From NCBI GenBank assembly GCA_031266095.1, contig JAISBR010000033.1, positions 1 to 7,437 of the forward strand: a stretch of 7,437 nt of DNA. The letters are read 5' to 3'. Source of the stretch: Treponema sp. (GTDB lineage: Bacteria; Spirochaetota; Spirochaetia; Treponematales; Breznakiellaceae). Position 1 is the first letter of the stretch, and every line of letters starts with the position of its first letter. The notes beneath the pieces were generated by a model. That model did no database searches, had not been told where the DNA came from, and saw only the letters and a program-made list of their open reading frames with translations. Positions 1-6,332 of this stretch are shown here, piece by piece. The translations under genes were made by a program, and so were the position numbers.

Positions 1-2
1 TA

Positions 3-107
3 ATTGATAAAGAAAGGCTGATAGAAAAAGTTTCCAAAATAAATAATGATATAATGGGTAAAATAGAAAATAGTATAATATTTATTCTTGGAATAAAAAA
101 TATATAA
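3..107 (+). CDS. C-terminal fragment of an unidentified protein (cut by window edge)
   Basis: An open frame enters from the left edge and ends at TAA (105-107), giving 34 residues rich in Lys, Ile, Asn and Glu (begins IDKERLIEK, ends ILGIKNI). The middle (EKVSKINNDIMGKIENS) has the charged/hydrophobic spacing of a short amphipathic helix. The DNA is strongly AT-rich, so a stop-free run of this length is mildly informative, but the piece is too short to name. Its composition contrasts sharply with the GC-rich genes to the right, which fits a horizontally acquired neighbour such as a restriction or toxin gene; that is inference only. It converges on the phosphofructokinase gene with about 80 bp of AT-rich spacer holding no clear hairpin terminator. 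It could also be chance. Confidence 0.4.
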   Translation: MDKERLIEKVSKINNDIMGKIENSIIFILGIKNI

Positions 108-186
108 AAAACGGCCCAAATTGCGCTTAATGATGATATATACAAACTTCTCCCTAATATTCCCAACTCAAATTTTAAAACTTCCC

Positions 187-1284
187 TTAAACCCCCAGAC
201 AAGTCCCTACCGCCATTGCGGTATCAATCATGTAATGATCCTGAGGCACGGTTTTCACTTTGCCTTCGGGGACACTTAAATCCACCGAACCAATTTCACT
301 GCCAATGAGGGCGACCATACGGCCATAATCGCCTTTGGCAAGGAGATCGGCGGCGGCTGTGCCCAGACTGGTGGCAAGGACCCGATCGGAGGCGCTGGGG
401 ATACCGCCGCGTTGCGTGTAACCAAGGACGGTCGCACGGGTTTCCATGCCGGTTTCCGCTTGAATTTCCCCGGCTACCCGGTAGGCGACTGAAGGGCCAT
501 TTTCCGTGCGATACTTTTTCCGGTCCCGTTTTTCCATTTTTGCTTCTTTCACCGACATGGCGCCTTCGGCGACAACCACTATTGAAAAAGTCTTGCCCGA
601 TTTTGCCCGGCCCTCAAGATGATGACCAATGGCATTTATATCGTAGGGAATCTCCGGAATGAGGATGATATCGCCGCCGCCGGCGACTCCGGCGTAAAGC
701 GCCAGCCAGCCGGCCTTGTGGCCCATCAGCTCTATCACGATTACCCGATTGTGACTTTGGGCGGTAGAGTGAAGCCGGTCAATCGCTTCGGTTCCGATAG
801 CCAGGGCGGAATGGAAGCCAAAAGTCCGATCAGTACCGACGATGTCGTTATCAATGGTTTTGGGGAGACCGATTACATTGAGACCTTCCCGGGCGAGCTT
901 ACAGCCGGTGGTATTGGTACCGTTTCCTCCCAGCACCACAAGGCAGTCCAGACCGAGCCTGCGGTAGGTTTCCTTAATAGCCAGCACTTTTTCGCCGATA
1001 ATTTCCCCGGCTTCCCCGATTGCGGACTTGAACGGTTTTTCCCTGCTCGCCCCCAGTATGGTCCCTCCACGAGTCAGTATGCCGGAAAAATCAATGGGCC
1101 TGAGCTCTCTGGTGTTTTCCTCAATAAGGCCCCGGAAACCGTTAGCGATGCCAACGATGTTCATGCCATAACGGTCATAAGCCGCCCTGCAAACGCCCCG
1201 GATAGCGGCGTTCAGGCCGGGACAGTCACCGCCGGCGGTTAATATTCCGAAGGTTTTGGTAACGCTGCCGCGTCTAGTTGCCAT
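187..1284 (-). CDS. pfkA: 6-phosphofructokinase (PfkA family)
   Basis: Phosphorylates fructose 6-phosphate to fructose 1,6-bisphosphate in cytoplasmic glycolysis. With the chosen ATG (1284) it has 365 residues, typical of single-domain PFKs. Motifs: nucleotide-side loop GGDCPGLNAAIRG (18-30); GASRE (78-82); GGNGT (119-123); catalytic PKTIDNDIVGTD (141-152), with the TID aspartate as catalytic base by family knowledge; sugar-phosphate site MGHKAGWLA (187-195); IPE (209-211); AEG (239-241); LGYTQRGG (287-294). Two positions matter for the phosphoryl donor. The Gly of GGNGT matches ATP enzymes, whereas the Lys of PKTIDND is common in PPi-dependent and mixed-group enzymes. The Asp that usually precedes that Gly (GGDGS/T) is Asn. 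I recall this GGNGT/PKTIDND combination from a recognised clostridial/spirochaetal group usually annotated ATP-dependent. A TTG at 1320 would add 12 residues (MWKSTFLYYNRS) but has no ribosome binding site and lies outside family homology. The chosen ATG has only a weak, close AGAAG. No operon partner is visible; the gene diverges from the next one. Confidence 0.95.
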   Translation of the reverse strand: MATRRGSVTKTFGILTAGGDCPGLNAAIRGVCRAAYDRYGMNIVGIANGFRGLIEENTRELRPIDFSGILTRGGTILGASREKPFKSAIGEAGEIIGEKVLAIKETYRRLGLDCLVVLGGNGTNTTGCKLAREGLNVIGLPKTIDNDIVGTDRTFGFHSALAIGTEAIDRLHSTAQSHNRVIVIELMGHKAGWLALYAGVAGGGDIILIPEIPYDINAIGHHLEGRAKSGKTFSIVVVAEGAMSVKEAKMEKRDRKKYRTENGPSVAYRVAGEIQAETGMETRATVLGYTQRGGIPSASDRVLATSLGTAAADLLAKGDYGRMVALIGSEIGSVDLSVPEGKVKTVPQDHYMIDTAMAVGTCLGV

Positions 1285-1347
1285 ACTTCTGTTATAATAT
1301 AAGAAAGTACTCTTCCACAAGCGGAATTTTTTTATTACAAATAAGAT
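1285..1347. promoter_or_regulatory. Divergent intergenic region with possible promoter
   Basis: This 63-bp AT-rich spacer separates the pfk start from the first possible start of the large exported-protein gene. A perfect TATAAT lies on the plus strand at 1293-1298, but 17 bp upstream there is only GCGTCT, not a -35 box. TTGCCA at 1278-1283 is only 9 bp away. On the minus strand the same AT patch reads TATTATAAC just before the pfk ATG. It must contain or adjoin promoters for both genes, but I cannot place them convincingly. Confidence 0.3.
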
Positions 1348-3792
1348 ATGAGCTTTTATACGACGATGAAAAAAAGTAAACCAACCCCGCCGCAGAGCGG
1401 ACAGAGTATGGTTGTTCTCATGAGGTATTGGATTCGGATTTTATGGCCGTATGGCCGCAGGCCGAAAAGCTGCAAGAGCCTCTGCAAAACCAACCGAGTT
1501 TTGCAAGAGGCTCGATCCTGTATACTGTTCTGCATTGTTTTTTCTATCGCCTTTTATGCTCAGGCGAGCCCTTCCGGAGAAAGACGGGGCGGATCACTGG
1601 CGGCGGAAATCGTGGATCGTACCCTCACTGAAATCACGGCCGGCGCTGAATCCGGCCGGCGTCTCCTCATCGGCACGGATACGGGGCTTTTCAGCCTTGA
1701 ATCCCGGCCGGGATTACCGGAAAAAGCCGACGCCCTCTGGTCCGGCGGTTCGGTACGGAAAATTGTGCCCCTTGGCACCGACAGCGGGGCCTGGGCAATT
1801 CTGAGCAGCGAGGGGGTTTTTGTCTCAAGCGATCTCCGGCATTGGGAAAGCCGCAGCCAGGGTCTGCCGGTAAAAACAATAAAGGCTTTTCAGGATCAAA
1901 AAAAATCATTCTTCCCAATGGTACAGGAAATAAAAGATCTGGAAATAAATCCCGCCAATCCGGATATCATGGTCTGCGCTACCAAAGACCGGGTCTACTT
2001 TTCCCGTAATCAGGGCCGTTCCTGGTCAAGCCTGGGCGCTCCTCCCTACCGGACCAACGGTATCAAAGCCGTGGCCGCGGCATACCTGCCCGGCGAAGCC
2101 GGCAGCTCCGCCGGAAACAGTCCGGGGGTTTTGACGATCTTTCTTTCTCACAGTACCTACGGGCTTTTCTATATTCAGCCGGACGAGGCCGGCGCCCAAT
2201 GGGCTGAACTCAACGGCGGCCTTGAAAAACTGGAAACCACCGGTAATACGGATGAAGTTTCGGATATCGCCGTGTTTCCCGGCGCCGGCGATACGGCTGA
2301 AATCTACGCTTCGCAAACTTTCCGCCGGCGCCTTTACCGGCTCGACTGGAACCGCAAGACCTTCGAACTGCTCTGGTCGGATACCGCCCCATTCGGCACG
2401 GTGGATTCTCTTGATCCCGGAAAAACCGGTATCCGCTTTCTGCGGGAAGGGATGATTGCGGAAATTGATCACCGCGCGGCCGACGGCGGGACGGGGATCA
2501 GGCGGCGGATGCGGGAACGGGCGGATCTTGTGGAGCTTGTCCGAGCCATTCCGGCAAGCCTCACGACAAAACCCAACTGTATCGTAATCAGGGAAAACCC
2601 CGCGCTCCCGAATTCGGAACGTGTCATCCTGAACGAGATATGGCTCCTCGACGAGGACGATCCCGCCTCTCCGGCGGGAGGAGCCCGGCCGGCAAAGGCA
2701 GCCGGCAGGGAAGGTCTCTATCTGCCGGTAAATCACGCCATGGACAGCTACAGCCTCAGACCGTATCTGAATGTGATAAACGAACGGGACCTCGACATGA
2801 TTGTTATCGATATGAAGGACGATTATGGCCGCCTCCGCTTCACCCCGAATAACCCCGCTATAAGCGCCAAAGGCCGGGTTTTCAGGCCGCTGGATATCGA
2901 CGCCTTTCTCAGGGACATGCAGTCCCGCGGCATCTACACCATCGCCCGGATCGTGGTATTCAAAGATCCGGTGTTAGCCGCACGGGAAAACGGCAAATAC
3001 GCCGTATGGGACGGAAAGAACAAGCAATTCTGGGCGGGCTACTACGACTCGCGGCGAAAAAAGGCGGACATAACCGAAGAAGATCGCAAGAACGAGCTTA
3101 TCACCATACTCCCCGCCGCTGATCCGGATTATGAAATTGTCCGCACTTTTTATGATGAACGATGGGTAGATCCGTATTCGGAAGAAGTCTGGGAATATAC
3201 CGCGGCGATCGCGGTTGAACTTACCCAGCGGGGATTTGACGAAATTCAGTTTGACTATATCCGTTTTCCCACCGACGGCGCAAACCTTTCCGACGCCCGT
3301 TACCGCTGGCAGGAAAACGGTATGGACATGGAAAGCGCCATCCTGTCATTCCTGCGCCATATCCGCTCCCGGTTAAGCGCCCCCATCTCCATCGACATCT
3401 ACGGCGCCAACGGCTGGTACCGTACCGGCGCCCGTACCGGCCAGGAAGTGGAACTCCTCGCCTCCTGGGTAGACGTGATCTGCCCCATGTACTATCCCAG
3501 CCATTTTGAGCAGGACTTCCTCGCCCAGAACCCGCCGGAACTGCGGCCGTACCGGATCTACTACCAGGGAACCCTGCGCACCGCCCGGATCGGCCGGGGC
3601 CGGATCATCGTCCGTCCCTACGTGCAGGCCTTTTATCTCAACGTATCCTACGATCGCGCCTACTATGACCCCGACTATGTCCGCCGCGAAGTGGAAGGCG
3701 TCCGGAACGCGGGAAGCCCCGGCCTTACCTACTGGAACAACTCAGGCAGGTATGACGACATTCCGATGCCCTCTCGAGGGGAATTGCGGTAG
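1348..3792 (+). CDS. Exported protein: propeller-like region plus DUF4015-type putative glycoside hydrolase
   Basis: An 814-residue frame if started at ATG 1348. The C-terminal ~320 residues (about 456-775) match the putative glycosyl hydrolase domain DUF4015 (GHL10-like, TIM-barrel). It opens GLYLPVNHAM, followed by MIVIDMKDDYG (484-494), YTIARIVVFKDP (530-541), WVDPYSEEVWEY (606-617), GFDEIQFDYIRFPTDG (629-644), IDIYGANGW (682-690) and VDVICPMYYPSHF (708-720). The acidic residues at strand ends (D488, D491/D492, D631, E632, D636) are candidate active-site residues; the substrate is unknown. Residues ~100-400 contain WD/BNR-like propeller strands, such as LLIGTDTGLFSLES (106-119) and MVCATKDRVYFSRNQGRSW (208-226). 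The export signal is probably CILFCIVFSIAFYAQA (58-73), cut after AQA. That leaves an unusually long pre-signal stretch, so the true start may be ATG 1420 or TTG 1501; no start has a strong ribosome binding site. The protein probably acts in the periplasm or outside the cell on glycans. Confidence 0.85.
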   Translation: MSFYTTMKKSKPTPPQSGQSMVVLMRYWIRILWPYGRRPKSCKSLCKTNRVLQEARSCILFCIVFSIAFYAQASPSGERRGGSLAAEIVDRTLTEITAGAESGRRLLIGTDTGLFSLESRPGLPEKADALWSGGSVRKIVPLGTDSGAWAILSSEGVFVSSDLRHWESRSQGLPVKTIKAFQDQKKSFFPMVQEIKDLEINPANPDIMVCATKDRVYFSRNQGRSWSSLGAPPYRTNGIKAVAAAYLPGEAGSSAGNSPGVLTIFLSHSTYGLFYIQPDEAGAQWAELNGGLEKLETTGNTDEVSDIAVFPGAGDTAEIYASQTFRRRLYRLDWNRKTFELLWSDTAPFGTVDSLDPGKTGIRFLREGMIAEIDHRAADGGTGIRRRMRERADLVELVRAIPASLTTKPNCIVIRENPALPNSERVILNEIWLLDEDDPASPAGGARPAKAAGREGLYLPVNHAMDSYSLRPYLNVINERDLDMIVIDMKDDYGRLRFTPNNPAISAKGRVFRPLDIDAFLRDMQSRGIYTIARIVVFKDPVLAARENGKYAVWDGKNKQFWAGYYDSRRKKADITEEDRKNELITILPAADPDYEIVRTFYDERWVDPYSEEVWEYTAAIAVELTQRGFDEIQFDYIRFPTDGANLSDARYRWQENGMDMESAILSFLRHIRSRLSAPISIDIYGANGWYRTGARTGQEVELLASWVDVICPMYYPSHFEQDFLAQNPPELRPYRIYYQGTLRTARIGRGRIIVRPYVQAFYLNVSYDRAYYDPDYVRREVEGVRNAGSPGLTYWNNSGRYDDIPMPSRGELR
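1476..1513. repeat. Imperfect inverted repeat inside the 5' end of the exported-protein frame
   Basis: Left arm GAGCCTCTGCAAAAC (1476-1490) and right arm GTTTTGCAAGAGGCTC (1498-1513) are complementary except for one bulged A, separated by a 7-nt CAACCGA loop. The left flank also repeats TGCAAGAG (1471-1478), which is present again in the right arm (1502-1509). It lies just upstream of the hydrophobic signal segment and overlaps the possible TTG start at 1501. It reads like a dispersed genomic hairpin element or a leader structure rather than coding sequence. Whether it occurs elsewhere in the genome cannot be seen here. Confidence 0.8.
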
Positions 3793-3796
3793 TAAA

Positions 3797-4118
3797 GCCG
3801 GCCGCCCGGCGGCCGGGTGGAGTTTACGCTTCACGTAAACTCCGATACCACAATCCGCCAAGGAAGGCGGTGCACCCGCGAAGCGGGTGGCGCCACGGAT
3901 GGCGCTGTATCCAGGCCGGCCGCCCCAAGGTGGCCGGGTGGAGTTTACGCTTCGCGCAAACGCCGATACCCCAATCCGCCAGGGACGGCGGTGCGCCCGC
4001 GCAGCGGGCGGCGCCATGGATGGCGCTGTAAGCAAGCCGGCCGCCCGGCGGCCGGGTGGAGTTTACGCTTCGCGTAAACTCCGATACCACAATCCGCCAA
4101 GGAAGGCGGATTGTGGTA
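3797..4118. repeat. Three tandem copies of an ~119-bp composite hairpin element
   Basis: The copies start at 3797, 3915 and 4036 (spacings 118 and 121 bp); the third is shortened to 83 bp. Each full copy is a string of small dyads almost without unpaired DNA between them. In copy 1: H1 CCGGCCGCC/GGCGGCCGG (3798-3816); H2 GGAGTTTACG/CGTAAACTCC (3819-3843); H3 CCGCC/GGCGG (3855-3870); H4 CACCCGC/GCGGGTG with GAA loop (3873-3889); H5 GCGCCA/TGGCGC with CGGA loop (3890-3905). Copy 2 keeps H1 despite a changed centre, has CGCCCGC/GCGGGCG at H4 (an A-T to G-C compensatory pair), and changes only loop bases in H3 and H5; its H2 is degraded at two pairs. Copy 3 has H1, a perfect H2, then an extended H3. 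The element fills the whole gap between two convergent genes, and no coding sequence is supported. Confidence 0.9.
4085..4118 (-). terminator. Strong 14-bp hairpin just after the lipoprotein stop codon
   Basis: TACCACAATCCGCC (4085-4098) and GGCGGATTGTGGTA (4105-4118) form a perfect 14-bp stem with a 6-nt AAGGAA loop, ending two bases past the TAA of the lipoprotein gene. It has no U-tract on either strand, so intrinsic termination is plausible but not textbook; it may instead stabilise the mRNA 3' end. It is the extended form of the H3 hairpin of the upstream composite repeats. Confidence 0.65.
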
Positions 4119-4119
4119 C

Positions 4120-6270
4120 TTAGTCCCGCTGGAAGCGGATCACCACGACGCCGCTGTGCCCGGCGGCGCCCGGCCGCTGCCGGTTGTTGCCGGACGACCC
4201 GCCGTCGCCGTAATTGACACCGGCCTTGCCGCCCTGGGGTGCGTTCGTGCCGCCGCCGTTGCCGCCGCGTGAAAACTCGGTTACGCCGGCGGGAAACTCG
4301 GCTGTTTTGGTCGCGTCCACGAGCCAGGAAGCGCCCACGACGGCCGCGTTCCAGGGAGCGCCGCCCACGGTTGCCGCCGAGCCTGCCGCAGCTACTCCAG
4401 GGCCCCCCGCGCCGCCCCCGCTGCCGCCGGAATTTACGGTGCTGCCATTGCCGCCCGGATTTCCCAGTATGGCAGGATCGCTGCTGCTGCGTCCGCCTGC
4501 CGTACCACGTGCAGACCCGAGTCCCGCGCCGCCTCCGCCGCCCGATCCGCCGGGCCTGCCGTTCATATCGGCATACGCGCCGCCGCCGCCACCGCCGCCG
4601 GGAACCTCAATAGTCCCGATTGCGGACGGTTCGCCGTCCATGCCCTGGGTCTGCTTTGCCGGACCTCCCGCGCCTCCCAACCCAACGCTTATCTGCGCGG
4701 CGCTGCCCGTCAGGGACAGCGTTTCAGTGGTTTTATACAGCAGCCCCCCCGCGCCCCCGCCGCCGGAAAAGTCCTCGTTGGTATTATTATTGTGGTCGCC
4801 CCCTGAACCGCCGCCGCCCGCCACGATAAGGTAGTCGGCGGTAACGGAGCTATAGCCGGAAGGAAAGCTAAGCGTGCCGGACGCGGTGAAGCTGTGGATT
4901 TCCCACCACTTGAGCGGAGAACTGCCCTCCACCTTCGCAAAGCTTATGGCCCCGCCGGCGGCAAGGGGAACAGGAACCGGGCCGACGGTCACCGCCGCGC
5001 CCAGATTGCCTTGAGTATCGCGGGTGGTAACGGTAAAGGTATACGATGCGCCTTTGGCAAGGCCGCTCCAGGTGTAGGTTCCGGTTCCCGGGTATATACC
5101 CTGGGCCGGCCCGGGAATCTCGTTACACTCGATCTGTATATAATCCAGATCAGCGTCGCCGGGATCTGTCCAGGTGAGGACTACACTGCCGTCGCCGGGG
5201 ATTCCCTCAAGAGTCGTAACCGGCCCGGGGGGCGTCGTGTCCAGGGGCGTCCCGGTAACGGTTACGCCCGGGCTCTTATTCCCGCTGTGATCCACGGCCT
5301 TGACGGTAAAGGTATACGTCACCCCGCCGGCCAGCCCGTTCCAGGTGTAGCTTCCGCTGCTTCCGGCCGACACACTTACCGTCTGCGCCGGCCCGCTCAC
5401 GGGATCGCAGGTGATCTCCACATACTGCACATCCGTGTCGCCGGGGCTGGTCCAGTTGAGCGCAACCGAACCGAAACCGCCATCGATAGCGCTCAGGCCC
5501 GACACGGCCCCCGGAGGCGTCGCGTCCTGGGCGAGTGTCATCGCGACCTTGACGCCCGAGGCTGAGCCGCTGCTGAGGGCTTTGACCGTAAATTCATATG
5601 TCGGGTCGAAAAGGTTGTTCCAATCGGATTGTTCCGTTCCCTTGGGTACGTACACCGGCCCGCCGCTGTGGTCATGCGTAATATCCGCCTGGTTAAAAGC
5701 GGGGCTGACCGGGTCTGTCCAGGTAAGCTTGACCGAATGGGCGCCGGTGATCATGCCCACAAGGTTCGTAACCTCCGCGAGAACCGGCGAGAGCGTAACC
5801 ATATAATTGACGACGGCGCTCCGGTTCCCGGCCGTATCGACGGCTATAAAGTGGTAGTAGAGCACCGCGCCCGGCGCGCCGTTCCAGGCGGCGGTCATGG
5901 CTCCCCTGGCCGCCGACGGCAGGACCGTGCCGCTTGTGGCCAGCGGGCTGGTCCCGAACCATATCTCTATATGGTCAAGATCATCGTCCGCGGGGTCCAG
6001 CCAGGTGAAGGCCACCGTCCCGTTACCGGTAAGGGCCGCCAGGTGCGTAATAACCCCCGGAGGCGTGTCCAGGGAGAACGGCGTCGATCCCCCGCCGCCG
6101 CCGGTATGGCCGCCGCCGCCGCTGCCGTAGGGCCAGTTGGGGCTGCTGTACGGCGTGTCGCATCCGGCGAATAGCAGGGCCATCGCCGGCACAACTATCG
6201 CCGCCGCCAAAACCACCGGCGTGATAAGCGCCGCCGGAACCGTCTGTCTTACCGTTCTTTTCCGTATCAT
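4120..6270 (-). CDS. Lipoprotein with fibronectin type III domains and C-terminal glycine-rich domain
   Basis: 716 residues from ATG 6270, with a good ribosome binding site. A basic N-terminus (MIRKRTVRQT) and hydrophobic stretch (11-35) lead to the lipobox LFAGC, so Cys37 should be lipidated and the protein membrane-anchored. A Gly-rich linker (48-61) follows. About four FnIII-like modules come next: ~69-160, ~161-248 (degenerate), ~251-342 and ~345-433. They show recurring TPPG starts, WTDPGD-type strands, TYTFTVKAVD strands and DxxGN turns. Residues ~441-716 form a glycine-rich domain of the VADYLIVAGGGG...GHSGVVVIRF type (TADYLIVAGGGGSGG at 477-491, closing GHSGVVVIRF at 704-713). That domain is known from phage tail-fibre-like and bacterial surface proteins and may pack as polyglycine II helices. 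The likely role is adhesion or glycan binding at the surface; no catalytic motif is seen. The antisense open frames across this gene are artefacts of its GC-rich repeats. Confidence 0.88.
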   Translation of the reverse strand: MIRKRTVRQTVPAALITPVVLAAAIVVPAMALLFAGCDTPYSSPNWPYGSGGGGHTGGGGGSTPFSLDTPPGVITHLAALTGNGTVAFTWLDPADDDLDHIEIWFGTSPLATSGTVLPSAARGAMTAAWNGAPGAVLYYHFIAVDTAGNRSAVVNYMVTLSPVLAEVTNLVGMITGAHSVKLTWTDPVSPAFNQADITHDHSGGPVYVPKGTEQSDWNNLFDPTYEFTVKALSSGSASGVKVAMTLAQDATPPGAVSGLSAIDGGFGSVALNWTSPGDTDVQYVEITCDPVSGPAQTVSVSAGSSGSYTWNGLAGGVTYTFTVKAVDHSGNKSPGVTVTGTPLDTTPPGPVTTLEGIPGDGSVVLTWTDPGDADLDYIQIECNEIPGPAQGIYPGTGTYTWSGLAKGASYTFTVTTRDTQGNLGAAVTVGPVPVPLAAGGAISFAKVEGSSPLKWWEIHSFTASGTLSFPSGYSSVTADYLIVAGGGGSGGDHNNNTNEDFSGGGGAGGLLYKTTETLSLTGSAAQISVGLGGAGGPAKQTQGMDGEPSAIGTIEVPGGGGGGGAYADMNGRPGGSGGGGGAGLGSARGTAGGRSSSDPAILGNPGGNGSTVNSGGSGGGAGGPGVAAAGSAATVGGAPWNAAVVGASWLVDATKTAEFPAGVTEFSRGGNGGGTNAPQGGKAGVNYGDGGSSGNNRQRPGAAGHSGVVVIRFQRD

Positions 6271-6278
6271 GTTCTCTG

Positions 6279-6285
6279 CTCCTTA
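6279..6285 (-). promoter_or_regulatory. Ribosome binding site of the lipoprotein gene
   Basis: The minus strand reads TAAGGAG, then eight bases (CAGAGAAC), then ATG (6270-6268). This is a strong Shine-Dalgarno match and fixes the start, in keeping with a lipoprotein signal beginning right there. Confidence 0.85.
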
Positions 6286-6290
6286 TACCG

Positions 6291-6315
6291 CCCGCCGGCC
6301 TCCCTTTCCGGCGGG
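6291..6315. repeat. GC hairpin between array and lipoprotein gene
   Basis: CCCGCCGG (6291-6298) and CCGGCGGG (6308-6315) form an 8-bp stem with a 9-nt loop, extendable by G-C with a bulge. It lies 5 bp upstream of the ribosome binding site, so in a transcript of the lipoprotein gene it would sit in the leader close to the initiation site. A regulatory role is possible but unproven. Confidence 0.6.
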
Positions 6316-6332
6316 GCTTTATTTGCATTGTG

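Noticed and set aside
619..1242. Plus-strand 207-residue frame opposite pfk
   Set aside because: It is a shadow of a clearly conserved phosphofructokinase on the other strand.
1278..1298. TTGCCA plus TATAAT as a plus-strand promoter
   Set aside because: The spacing is only 9 bp; no -35 element lies at the right distance, so only the -10-like box was kept as weak evidence.
3817..4090. Short frames over the composite hairpin repeats
   Set aside because: Both strands are open because of GC-rich palindromes. The peptides differ between frames and simply follow the repeat.
4214..4834. Plus-strand Pro-rich frame of 206 residues opposite the lipoprotein gene
   Set aside because: It is the antisense of the glycine-rich domain (GGN codons read as CC-rich Pro/Ala codons) and has no ribosome binding site or family signal.
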